A stretch of 64,000 nt of DNA from Isoetes taiwanensis (taxonomy: Eukaryota > Streptophyta > Lycopodiopsida > Isoetales > Isoetaceae). Under the pieces are notes generated by a model. The model saw only the letters and a list, made by a program, of their open reading frames with translations, ran no database searches and was not told the DNA's origin. The stretch is taken from contig JAJEKV010000014.1 in the NCBI GenBank assembly GCA_021234155.1, positions 12,813,836 through 12,877,835 on the forward strand, in the 5' to 3' direction. Position 1 is the first letter of the stretch. Every line of letters begins with the position of its first letter. Positions 41,759-52,699 of this stretch are shown here, one piece after another. The translations under genes were made by a program, and so were the position numbers.

Positions 41759-42399
41759 ATCAGATTAATGGCAATCAGAGATGAAAATAACGGACTGAAA
41801 ATAACGGATCTCGCTTGATGCACTTATAAATGAGCCTAATCCATATCCTCCCACTCTCACAGGTAAGGATCATCAAACAAAACAATGCTTCTGCTTTAGT
41901 TTTCACTGAAATGAAGAGATCAGAGCTTCTGGAAGGTATCGGAGCTTCCGTAGTTTAAGGTATCAGAGCTTCCGAAATAGATTATCCAAGAATCTGAAAG
42001 GATAGATCCAAGAAAAGGAAAAGGCATGCACATCACAGCAGACCCCTGATAAAAAGGGATGCCCACGACCACTAAAACTGAAGAAATGATTTAGAAACAT
42101 ACCTTTTAAGCCTAATATAGAATGCTAAATCGGGATTCCATGCAAAAGCATCATAGATTCAGCGCCACAGTAAGTCTACTTTCTGTTTTTTTAGGTTTAA
42201 CACTGAAAAAACCAAGAACAGAAGGGGTTTCATTGCAAGTATACTAAAAGCGGCCGTTTTTCTAGAGAAAATGAAGCTTCGTCTTCGTTTTTAGTATGGC
42301 CTTTTTTGTTGGCGCCATTTTCCATTTTTAAAATGGCAAATAAAAAAAAATCCGTTTTTCTGAAAAAACGGCCAAAACGGTCGTTTTCTGTAACTATAC

Positions 42400-42761
42400 A
42401 TTGAAGTCAATTTTGAAGACGACCATTAGCATTTCTAAAAAAGATTGGAATTCAAAGCTTCATGATGCATTATGGGCATACAGAACTACCATAAAAGCCT
42501 CCACCGAGCACACACCTTTTAGTCTGCTCTATGGCATATCACTCAGGTTAGCACATCAAATAAATTTAGAAATGGATGAAGCTATAAAAGAAAGATGTGC
42601 GAGATTGATGCAGCTAGAAGAGCATAGGTATGAAGCTGAGAATGCAGTCATCATCAAGAAGGCCAAAGATATAGCAGCATTTAAAGCTGCTCACAAGCTC
42701 CAAGGTACTCTCAAATAAGGAGAACTGGAAAATTGAACAAGGCAACAGAAGACATAGCAGA
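42400..42761 (+). pseudogene. B1 integrase C-terminal part and junction to B2 leader
   Basis: SILKTTISISKKDWNSKLHD, ALWAYRTTIKASTEHTPFSLLYGI, then a 30-bp deletion relative to B2, EEHRYEAENAVI and KAHKLQGTLK with a stop at 42,716. Homology to integrase ends near 42,761 inside GAAGACATAGCAG. The following ACCTAATCATGACCCTGAG is leader sequence (compare 32,616-32,637). Confidence 0.75.
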
Positions 42762-43185
42762 AGACTTACCTAATCATGACCCTGAGAAGTTGCCCTTATC
42801 GAGTTACAAAATTTCAGTCTCTGCCAGGGATATTAACCCAAATTTGATCTGTTCAGGAATGTGTTTTAGATTGATTTGCACTGATCAGATTCTATCAGAC
42901 CTTATCCCCAACATCCTTCAGGATCTTGAATAGCTTTAGCATCAAAATTCACAAGCAGATTCTCTCCAATTTGCATTTGGCATCTATTCTTGCAAGGCAT
43001 ACGTTTTTCTCTTTTGGGAAAGTGGTTAAGAATTACTATCTGAGCTTTCTGCTTGGGATTTTTTCACACAGAGTGGTTGCCTTAAGCAACTTGGAGGTTC
43101 TAAACCACTGAGGTTGAAGGTTTTGCCAAGAACACCTTCAACATTTTGGAGGTTCTACCGAGATTATTTCCTGGAATTTGAACTC

Positions 43186-44650
43186 ATGGTTCCCAGGAGA
43201 ACTAATGAAGCATTTGAACATGATTAAGCACAGGAGAATCATGAAGCCTCTGCTGCAGCACTAGGAGTGAGTATACAAGCAAATACAGGTATGCCTTGCC
43301 ATTACTTTGAGTTGAATATGCCAATTCCTGTTCCTACTTTTGATCCAAGCATGAATGCTAACAATTTTTTAAAGACTTTTGAGGAGTACTATCAGGAATA
43401 TGGACACAAGAAAGGTTGTAAGTTTTCTGAGTTTAAAAACTGTTTCAAAAATGATGAGGTCAGAGCTTGGCTTAAATATGTTATGAGTCTAGGTGCTAAT
43501 TCATGGGATGAATTGGTTAAGAAATTCTTGGCAAGATTTGGTAAGCTATTAGATCCTCAGGATTTGATTTTTGAGCTGTAAACCTTTCATATTAAACATG
43601 GTGAGAGTGTGCATCGATATGTGGAGAGATTTAATCTTTACCTTGTTAAGTGTCAAATCAACCAGGTTCCAAACCACACCTTACACCTTGTAGCATCTTT
43701 TATCAGAGGTTTGAGCAGCAGACCAAGAGTACACAGGAAGATGCTCAAGATTCAAAAACAAGAAGGATTTGACACAATACGTAAAAACAGGGTAGCAAGG
43801 ATTCAGCCGTGTTCGCCAATCACCATGTGCCATGTGGAGCATTTTCTTTTAAAGAATGTTAAGCTTTTTTGAACCCGCGGATGAGAAGATTTTTTACTCT
43901 GCGTTCTTTGATTCAACCCGGCATTCCATCTTTTTAACCCAACATTCTACTGTTTTAATCTGGCATTCCAATGATTTTTACCTGGCTGAATCCTTGCTAC
44001 CTTATTTTCACGTTGCAGGAATGGCTTTTGCGCCTTGAATTATGGCGTGTCAGTAGTGCCTCCGTGCTGCCGCGCGTCGGCACTTCTTCCACGTTGGAAT
44101 TCAAAGGCGCAGAGCCATTCCTGTATACATAAGGCTTTTACTAAAGCCACTGAAATTGCAGACATGATTTCTTATCTTCCTGATGATATATGCTCACCTC
44201 ATGATCCTTTCTTTCCAGATTATGAGCAGGAATACATGGGACCAGGACTTGTACCAGTCTATGCCGTTGAAAAAGAAAAAAAGAAGACAAAAATGAAGGA
44301 TGTTGAAGGTCCTGTAGCAGATGTGAGAGCAGAAATAACCAAAGTATCTGAGGCCCTAGTTGAGGTGACCAAGCAACTTCAAGAAATGAAGAATTCCAGA
44401 CCTGAGAAAAGAATATACCCACCTTGTGCTCACTGTTCGAGAAACACTCACTCATCTGACTACTGATGGTATAGGCCTTGTACAAAATGTGGGCATTTTG
44501 GTAAGGAATGCCCTGTTTGTGCATTTTGCAAAGCAGTAGGACATTATGAGGATAGATGTAGTGTAAAAGAGTATTTTGCTAGGCAAGAAAAGTCTAAATC
44601 CAATGAGCAAAATGCTTCTATTAGGTTTGTACAGGAGATTGAAGAATAGG
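43186..44650 (+). pseudogene. B2 gag with two zinc knuckles
   Basis: The ATG at 43,186 is followed by stops at 43,225 (EHD*AQ) and 43,579 and by a 344-bp foldback insertion (43,781-44,124). Capsid motifs match B1. After the insertion come KAFTKATEIADMISYLPDD, a charged region and two knuckles: PCTKCGHFGKECPVC and CAFCKAVGHYEDRC (a TGA precedes the first). The double knuckle shows what B1 lost. Confidence 0.75.
43781..44124. mobile_element. Insertion made of two adjacent inverted-repeat units
   Basis: Flanked by ATAC on both sides. Unit 1: 43,781-43,808 pairs with 43,984-44,011 (shared GGTAGCAAGGATTCAGCC; about 25 of 28 bases). Unit 2: 44,016-44,041 pairs with 44,098-44,123 (CAGGAATGGC...TTGAATT arms). 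No coding capacity. Either two nested MITEs or one composite foldback element. Confidence 0.75.
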
Positions 44651-46060
44651 AGGAAATCATGGCTGTACATACGAGAGATATGAATAATGCAAAGGAGAAA
44701 GAGCCAGCACAAGCCAATGAGGATGTTAATGCTGTAAGACATAGAGAAGTCGAGCAAAACATGGTTGTACCTCCTCCCCCTGTACAAAAATATTTGAAAA
44801 AAGATAAAGAAAGTAAGGACTTAGAGTATTTACTTAAGAACTCTAAAATTGGTGTTGACTTATTGACTCTGCTCAAGATAGCTCCATCTTACAGGAAGAA
44901 GGTTCTGAATTTGACTAAAGAAGATGAGTTTGCTCTAACCAATCATATTGAGGAGCATATGCTTACTCAGGAAGATTATGACCCAGGAGCTTTTACTTGT
45001 GTTGCCAGAATGGGCAAAAAGATCTTGACCAAGGTCCTATTAGATGGAGGATCACCTCTTAATGTGATGCCCCATCACATTATGAGAATGTGTGGCCTTG
45101 AGATAGACAAGAAATCTCCAATGGTCTTAAAATCCTTCTCAAACACCAAAATCAGTCCTATGGGGATAGTTAGCAATGTGCCAATTGATGTAGAAGGAAT
45201 AGTTATTGCTGCTAACTTTGTTGTTGTTGCTTTTGAAGGAATAGAAGAGAAATCAGATATTTATGATTTGCTTTTGGGAAGGAAATGGCTGTCTACAGTT
45301 GATTCTAGGCCTGTGTGGTCAAAAAAAGAATGCACTATTTCCAATGGTAAAAGAAGGGTGACATTCTACAACAAGGTAGGTGAATTTGAAGCCTTAAACT
45401 TCATTGAAGAAGACATTTTGCTGCCAAATCCCTGTGAAGAGATTGAGCTGAATACAAATGATCTAATGCTGAGCTAAGAATTCTCTATGCAAGTAACTCT
45501 GCTAAAACAAGAAAATTTTGCTTACTTATGGTTTGATGGTGGTGTCTCTAAAAGATTAAGTGTGGCTTCCTCTGCTGCTATTCTTAAAGATTCTTCTAAT
45601 AGATTGCTTGCAAAAGTAGGCAGAATTTTTCCTAATGCAACCTCAAGTATGGCAGAATACAAGGCTCTGATATCAGGCGTTCAAGAAGCAAAGAATTTGA
45701 ATATTAATGAAATTGTTATTTTCGGAGACGCTCAACTCATTTGCAGGCAAATATTGGGGGAATACCAGGCAAAAAATGAAGACATGATCTTATTTAGGAA
45801 CCAAGCTATGGGAGAATTGAGAAATTTCAAGACTTGGAGACTATGTCACATGCCAAGGGAGCAGAATTGTGAAGCCGATGCATTGTGCAGAAGTGTTCTG
45901 CTTGAGCATTTGGCTGAGGGAGCAATTCAAGAAGAATACCTGGAGAAAAAAGACCTGCAACAACTCTATTCCATTCTGTAATCAATGCACGTGAGAAAAA
46001 ATAGGTAAAGGAAGTTAAACTAAAGAAAAAAGGTCTAGACAGAGTTTTATATGTTGGTGA
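44651..46060 (+). pseudogene. B2 protease and upstream RNase H
   Basis: MAVHTRDMNNAKEKEPAQ, linker VVPPPPVQKYLKKD, protease VLLDGGSPLNVMP (about 45,030-45,070) and SDIYDLLLGRKWL. A TAA at 45,475 precedes the RNase H: FAYLWFDGGVSKR (Asp), SMAEYKALI (Glu), VIFGDAQLICRQ (Asp), NCEADAL (Asp) within 45,490-45,880. The order protease-RNase H-RT is clear here because no insertion intervenes. The frame stops near 45,979. Confidence 0.8.
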
Positions 46061-48726
46061 TTTGTTCATAGAAGAGGATGAGTCTTTTGTGACCAAGTTT
46101 TTTGATGAATGGAAAGATATCTTTGCCTGGGACTCTGATGAATTGGTTGGTGTTGATAAAAGAATATGTGAGTTTGAAATAAAAATCAAAGAGGGTATGA
46201 AGCCAGTGGTTCAAAAGCTTAGAAGAATTAATGCATCTTTGCTTCGCCTGATTAAAGAGGAATTATACAAAATGAAAGATGTTGGTGTGATCTCAGAGAT
46301 TGTAAATCTTGAATGGTTGTCTTGCATTGTGCTAGTTGAAAATAAAAATAAAATCATAAGGATTTGCATTGACTATAGGGACTTGAATAAAGCCACCATT
46401 AAAGATTGCTACCCTTTGCCTTTTTTAGAAGAAGTTTTACATGCTGTTGTAGGCAAAGAAATATATTCTTTCTTAGATGGTTTCTCAGGTTTCAATTAAA
46501 TAAGCATAAAGAAGGAAGATTAGCCAAAGACCTCTTTCATTACACCATGGGGAACATTTGCAATGATGATGATGCCCTTTGGATTAATGAATGCTTCGGC
46601 AACCTTCCAAAGGGCCATGGATACCATTTTCAAGGATATGCCCCCAACTACATTTCGTGTCTTCTTGGATGATCTTTGTTTAGGTACCTCTTTCAAAGAC
46701 CATTTTGATTCTCTAACAAAGTTATTTGCCTTATACAGAAAAGGAGGTGTTAGCCTAAACCCAAAGAAATTTGTTTTTTTGTGCTCAAGAGGAGACTTGT
46801 TGGGGCATGAGGTGTCTACAAAAGACATTCGGGTAGCAGAAGCTAAAATTGAGGCTTTGAACAAGTTTGTCCCTCCCAAAACACTCAAACAGGTAAAAAG
46901 CTTCATGGGAATGACTAGTTTTTTGAGAATGTATGTCCCTCATTTCTCACACACTATAAATCCAATTTCTAACCTCACAAAGGTTGGAAAATTCTCTAAA
47001 AATGAAAGCAAGCACATTTTGGTTGATTGGAATGAAGAGTGTCAAGAATCCTTTAATAAAATCATCAATGTTATCTGCCATTCTATTCTGCTATTCAAAG
47101 CCTATATTAGTGTCACTAAAAAGGCAATTGGTGTGGCATTTCTGCAAGAAGACCATGTTATTGCTTTTTCCAGCAAAATGTGGTCTGATACTGAGTTAAG
47201 ATACCCCAGGCTGGAGAAAAGTGCAGCTGCATTAATGTTTCTGATAGAGAGACAAGGTCATCTGCTACAAAATAACCAAACTCAAGTCTACATGAGGCAA
47301 AATCCCTTATCTCTCCTTTTTGCAAAAAAGTAGCCTAAAGCCAAGTTATGTAGATGGGCTTGCAAAGTTCAGGCTTTCAACATTACAGTCAAAGTTGTGA
47401 ATCTAGTTGAAAATCCCAGCTCTTATTTGCTCTATGTTCTATTTGAGCACGAGGATCAAGAAGGTTTAAATGATGTTGATTGTGTTACTAACCTGATTGA
47501 TTTTCATGCAAAAAACTTGGACTGGCAAATGGATATCAGGAATTATCTTGAAAACAATGAGTTGCCAAAAGACTTAAGTAGCAGTCAGGAAAGGAGATTC
47601 AAGGAGAAGTGCAAAAAGTTCAGATTGATTGGAGAGGTATTGTGCAAGGTTGACAAAGAGGAAGTGTTGCTAAGGTGTGTGGATCTTGAAGAAGCAAAAA
47701 TGATCATTGAGGCTTGCCATGAGGGCATTTGTGGTGGACACTTTGCTGCTGACACCACTGTCAAGAAGATCTTGAGGTCAGGATATTTTTGGCCCACTCT
47801 TTTCAAAGATTGCTATAATGTTATAAAATGTTGTCATAAATGCCAAATCTTTGGCTATACGTCCAATAGATCCACCCTCTTCAGCTCAGCATCAGTTTAT
47901 ACTTGTGGCCACAGATTTCTTTACCAAATGGGCTGAGGCAGTTCCTCTTAGAGAAGCAAATGTATACACCACATCAAGATTTCTTCATGAAAACATCTGT
48001 GCTCGATTTGGAATCCCTTTAAAAATTATCTCTGATAGGGGAAGTCGATTCATGAGCCAAACTATTGCGTTACTGCTAGCTACTTTAAAAGTCAAACACA
48101 CCAAAAGCTCAGCATATTGTCCTCAAGGTAATGGTCAAGTTGAGTCAACCAACAAGGTATTGAAGTCAATTTTGAAGAAGACCATTGGCATTTTTTAAAA
48201 AGATTGGCATTTAAAGCTTCATGATGCATTATGGGCATACAAAACTACCATAAAAGCCTCCACCAAGCACACACCTTTTAGTCTGGTCTATGGCATAGAA
48301 TCTGCGGTGCCAATTGAGCTTGTACTCCCATCACTCAGGTTAGCACATCAAATAAATTTAGAAATGGATGATGCAGTAAAAGAAAGATGTGTGAGATTGA
48401 TGCAGCTAGAAGAGCATAGGTATGAAGATGAGAATGCAGCCATGATCAAGAAGGCCAAAGATATAGCAACATTTAAAGCTATTCACAAGCTCCAAGGTAC
48501 TCTCAAATCAGAAGAACTGGTCTTAGAATGGAACAAGGCAAGGGAAGACATAGCGGCAAAGTTTGAAAATTTTTGGGAAGGGCCTTTTGAGGTAATTGGC
48601 AAGGCATGAAAAGATTCTTACTGGCTGAAAGATGTACTTGATGGCAGAGAGTTGTTGAATTCTATCAATATCCTACACTTGAAAAGGTATTGGCAACAAC
48701 ATGTTGCCTTAAGTTTGTTTAGTTAA
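46061..48726 (+). pseudogene. B2 reverse transcriptase, degenerate RNase H and integrase
   Basis: The RT runs from KFFDEWKDIFAWDSDELV through IIRICIDYRDLNKATIKD, SFLDGFSGF (stop at 46,497) and MPFGLMNASATFQRAM to FRVFLDDLCLG (46,650-46,683). The second RNase H is degenerate (KAYISVTKKAIGVAFLQ, YMRQNPLSLLF; TAG at 47,332). The integrase follows with CHEGICGGHF, CHKCQIFG, a deletion around the first Asp, DRGSRFMSQT and NGQVESTNK, a TAA at 48,198, and a C-terminal EGPFEVIGKA followed by HLKRYWQQHVALS, ending at about 48,726. Confidence 0.8.
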
Positions 48727-50767
48727 AAGTTTATTTAGAATTTGTAGGTAGAATAGTTTAGTTTGCTTTTGGTTGACTGAGATTATAAAAAAGCTAAAAG
48801 GAAGAAAAAGAAAAGACAAAAAGCAATGCAGGAGTTGGTAAGTAGTATTTGTTTTCAAATTCCAATATTTGCATAAATTAAGTTTTTAAATTCAAGGTTT
48901 CCACTACTAATGCGAGAACGAAAGATTTGTGCAGGTGTTAACTTATTTAAGGTTCAAATCAAATACTTTTGTTGCTCAAGTTCTGAATTCCATGCACGAA
49001 CATCTGGATTTGTAGTCATACATCTCACATTCATTCACTTCTCTTTATTCACTTTCATCCCTATAGCTGCTGCCATCCCTACCATCACAGCAGCTCATTA
49101 TGCTAATAAATCTTTTCTCACATGCAGGTGCACCCTGAGACATTCATTCCATATTGATCTGTACAACAGTTGCCCTTGATTAACAAAAAACACTTCAAAT
49201 CAACATTCTTTTCCACCAAATCCATTAGGTTGCTGTCACATTTCCATCCAGCAGCTCATATTATCTACTAATGATCACATTTGCCATGCAGGTTCACTTG
49301 CAGATTACTTCCATGATCATATTCATATCACACTTAAATCTACCATCACCCTCTGTTTTCAATCCATTGTAGGTCCATTGAGGTGCCAAACATACCTCCA
49401 CATTGGCAGATGGCTGGAATTCCATTATGATCATTAAGCAAAAAACAAGAGGCTGGGGGACCAGCCTGTTATTTTTGTTTGGCATTATGCTGCCATGCTA
49501 TGGTAGCATAGAAGAGCAAGACACATTCTGATATTTTCATGCTCACAGTTTGATTTGAACACAGATATGCAAGCACAATTCATTGAAGGAAAATGCATCT
49601 TTGCACATTGTGAAAAGGAGACTTGAAGACCAAGGTGAGGACATTCAACAGGGATCACACAAGCATGCTAGGAAGGTGATTCAAGCAACACAATTTTGAA
49701 GAATTGAAGACCCCTTGCAGTGTTCTTGGCATGTGGTGCTTCTATTTGAGTTCTTGGCATAACTACATCCCATGATTTCCATCTCTTGCCTTCCATATCC
49801 TTTGCCATGAAAACATGCCCATGTGACCTCAACTTTCATGCTTAGCTTTCACTCCCTAAAGCAATTTGGCCTAGAACATTTTTTCTAGTCAAAACTTCTC
49901 TTTCACATATCATTCACACCACACACACTTACCATGTCATCACCAACTTGTTTAAGCACAAATTTTCATTTGATTTGGTCATACCCATGGTTAAGGGTCA
50001 AAACTCTCTCTCTAGAAGTCAAATGGTGAGAGAAAGTGCAAATTCCTAGAGGAAGCAATTAAAAGTCAAAATTTGCCTAAAGGATGCAAATTATATGCAT
50101 TGTTATTGAAATATGCATTGTTATTGAAATTGACCCATGTCATCACTCTAAAATGGCCAAGTCATCATACACATCATCTGCATTGCCATGTCACACCACA
50201 CACGTGTCATCCCATTGAGAATCCCATTTTTTACAAAAAAATCTTCAATTCAAGTTGTTAAAGTTCATAAGGGTGACATATCATCTTGCCACATCATCAC
50301 CAGCACCTCCACATCATCATCCATGTGTCATATACATCATCTCCACCTCATCTCATGTTTTGACTAGAAAAAATATTCCTTGTCAAGTTCTTTGCCACCT
50401 CATCATTCCTTTTTGCCATGTCATCCTCATTTTGCCAACTCATCTTGCCTACTTGCCACCTCATCATTTCCATGCTCATTTTAAGCCAAAGATGAAAAAT
50501 TGTTTTTTGCAAAAAAGATTCCCTCATCATGGAGAGCATAAAAAAAGATTCTTTTTGAAAAAAGAATTTTCAAAAATACCCTCATTTGGGCCTTGAAATT
50601 TGATTTCTTGGGAAATTTGCCTAGCTATATTTTTTGCAAAAAAAAAAAATTCCTATCTACCCCCTCCCTCCCCAAAAGCCTAGATTCATGGCCAATCCCC
50701 CCATGCGTGGTATACCCAGGCAGTGTGGGGCGTGGAGGTACCGAGGCCCACGTGGATATAGCACGTG
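48727..50767 (+). repeat. B2 3' noncoding region and LTR-like repeat
   Basis: A purine-rich stretch (AAAAGGAAGAAAAAGAAAAG near 48,797) could be a polypurine tract. From 49,243 the sequence matches 27,602-28,236 plus 32,191-32,470, with an extra ~500 bp (49,715-50,245). That extra part holds four (A/G)GTCAA motifs at 49,887, 49,996, 50,017 and 50,064. At 50,767 it joins B3 gag directly. No gene is seen. Confidence 0.65.
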
Positions 50768-51704
50768 AGAATCATGAAGCCTCTGCTGCAACACTTGGAG
50801 TGAGTATACAAGCAAATACAGGTATGCCTTGTCATTACTTTGAGTTGAATATGCCAATTCCTATTTCTACTTTTGATCCAAGCATGAATGCTAACAATTT
50901 TCTTAAGACTTTTGAGTACTATCAGGAATATGGACACAAGAAAGGTTGTAAGTTTTCTGAGTTTAAAAAGTGTTTCCAAAATGATGAGGTCAGAGCTTGG
51001 CTTAAATATGTTATGAGTCTAGGAGCTAATTCATGGGATGAATTGGTTAAGAAATTCTTGGCAAGATTTGGTAAGCTATTAGATCCTCATGATTTGAGTT
51101 TTGAGCTGCAAAACTTTCATATTAAACATGGTGAGAGTGTGCACCGATATGTGGAGAGATTTAATCTTTACCTTGTTAAGTGTCAAATCAACCAGGTTCC
51201 AAACCACACTTTACATCTTGTAGCATCTTTTATCAGAAGTTTGAGCAGCAGACCAAGAGTACACAGGAAGATGCTCAAGATTAAAAAACAAGAAGGGTTT
51301 GACACAATACATAAGGCTTTCACTAAAGCCACTGAAATTGCAAACATGATTTCTTATCTTCCTGATGGTATACACTCACCTCATGATCCTTTCTTTTCAG
51401 ATTATGAGCAGGAATACATGGGACGAGGACCTGTACCAGCCTATGCTGTTCAAAAAGAAAAAAAAAGAAGACAAAAATGGAGGATGCTGAAGGTCCTGTA
51501 GCAGATGTGAGAGCAGAAATAATCAAAGTATTTGAGGCCCTAGTTGAGGTGACCAAGCAATGTCAAGAAATGAAGAATTCCAGACCTGAGAAAAGAATAT
51601 ACCCACCTTGTGCTCACTGTTCGAGAAACACTCACTCATCTGACTACTACTGGTATAGGCCTTGTACAAAATGTGGTAAAAGAGGGCATTTTGGTAAGGA
51701 ATGC
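50768..51704 (+). pseudogene. B3 gag, 5'-truncated, fused to LTR frame
   Basis: NHEASAATLGVSIQANTGMP through the capsid motifs to RNTHSSDYYWYRPCTKCGKR and GHFGKEC, with a break near 51,470-51,480. Upstream, LTR-like DNA is open in the same phase from about 50,593 (through GGTEAHVDIAR), giving a chimeric frame of 302 codons by chance of the deletion. The knuckle is cut by LINE-E. Confidence 0.75.
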
Positions 51705-51738
51705 CTTGTAGGCCAGTTGGTCTCCGTGGACGATAAAA

Positions 51739-52665
51739 TCTCATATCTCTCACATCCAGTGCCAGATTTTCATGTGCTTGGGCTTGTTGGAAAGCTGGTT
51801 CAGAGATCTTTCCAACGGTGTATGGTACCTGCATGCTTGGCTTTGTTTCTGAACTCAAATTGGCACTTTTCCGGGCTGTGTTCTAGGGTTTCTGTGGCAA
51901 CCGGTAGACACTTTGACAGACTGTATCTCTCACATCCGGTGTCAGATTTTTATGTGCTTGGGCTTGTTGGAAAGCTGGTTCAGAGAGCTTTCCAACGGTG
52001 TATGATACCTGCATGTTTGTCTTTGTTTCTGTGCTCAAATCTGCTGTTTTATGGGCTGTGTGCTAGGGTTTTTGTGGCAGCCCTTCTTCTTCCTTCTTTG
52101 AGAAGTATAGCCCTCGCCTGATGCCGTTGTTGGCCTTGGCCACGCGGTGTTGAAAGGTGTGTGTTGTACTCTTATTGAAGGTTACGAGAATGTTTTACTA
52201 ATTCATACCCTAGTTCCTGATGGTGCTGTTGATGAAAGTCCGACACCAATATAGGGATTGGCGTATGTTTTAGTAAGTATTCGATTGGTCTCGTCTTCTT
52301 GGAGAATTTTGATCGGTCATATCTCTCGCGCATCCGGTGTCGATTTTCATGTGCTTGGGCTTGTTGGAAAGCTGGTTCAGAGAACTTTCCAGGGTGTATG
52401 GTACCTGCATGCTTGGCTTTGTTTCTGTGCTAAAATTGGCACTTTTCCAGGTTGTGTGCTAGGGTTTCCGTGGCAATCGGTAGACGCCGACATCTTGTAT
52501 CTCTCCCATCCGGTGTCAGATTCTTATATGCTTGGGCTTGTTGGAAAGCTGGTTCAGAGATCTTTCCAAAGGTGTATGATACTTGCATGCTTGTCTTTGC
52601 TTCGGTGCTCAAATCTGCACTTTTCGGGCTGTGTGCTAGGGGTTTTGTGGCAGCCGGTACACACG
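51739..52665 (+). repeat. LINE-E 5' tandem units in an A-B-spacer-A-B order
   Basis: Units at about 51,739-51,918 (A), 51,924-52,086 (B), 52,317-52,490 (A) and 52,497-52,665 (B). All contain GCTTGGGCTTGTTGGAAAGC and TGCTAGGG.TTT or a close variant. A units share GGTACCTGCATGCTTGGCTT and AAATTGGCACTTTTCC. B units share TATGATAC.TGCATG.TTGTC and CTCAAATCTGC. An unrelated ~225-bp spacer separates the pairs. Confidence 0.8.
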
Positions 52666-52699
52666 GATATCCGGGAGTCGTCGCCCAAGTCATACCCCA

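Larger units (their letters stand above)
41006..42399. mobile_element. TIR element carrying receptor-kinase fragments
   Basis: Ends CATAGTTACGAAAAACG and (reverse complement of the right end) GTATAGTTACAGAAAACG. It is flanked by ATTGAAG on both sides (40,999-41,005 and 42,400-42,406); an 8-bp reading with one mismatch (TATTGAAG/CATTGAAG) would suit hAT. The ends are rich in AAAACG/CGTTTT. Removing it restores the integrase frame (KVLK-SILK). The interior holds two fragments of a plant receptor-like kinase and no transposase. Confidence 0.75.
27599..42761 (+). mobile_element. B1: Ty3/gypsy family-B copy, 3' LTR missing
   Basis: LTR-like DNA, leader, gag, protease, RNase H, RT, degenerate RNase H and integrase in order, all on the plus strand. 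It is interrupted by LINE-D, a MITE (35,250-35,804), a Helentron-like pair (37,479-39,691) and a TIR element (41,006-42,399). At about 42,761 the integrase 3' end joins leader sequence of B2 directly, so the 3' noncoding DNA and LTR between B1 and B2 are deleted. Confidence 0.8.
42762..50767 (+). mobile_element. B2: Ty3/gypsy family-B copy with downstream LTR-like region
   Basis: Leader (42,762-43,185), gag to integrase (43,186-48,726), 3' noncoding and an LTR-like region to 50,767. The 5' LTR is deleted at the junction with B1. It has many nonsense codons but retains bases that are lost in both B1 and B3 (DEWKD reading at 46,107; intact integrase at 48,061), so it derives from a different source copy. 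Confidence 0.8.

Noticed and set aside
48945-48955. GGTTCAAATC, like a tRNA T-loop
   Set aside because: No matching D-arm, anticodon arm or acceptor stem in the ~70 bp upstream.
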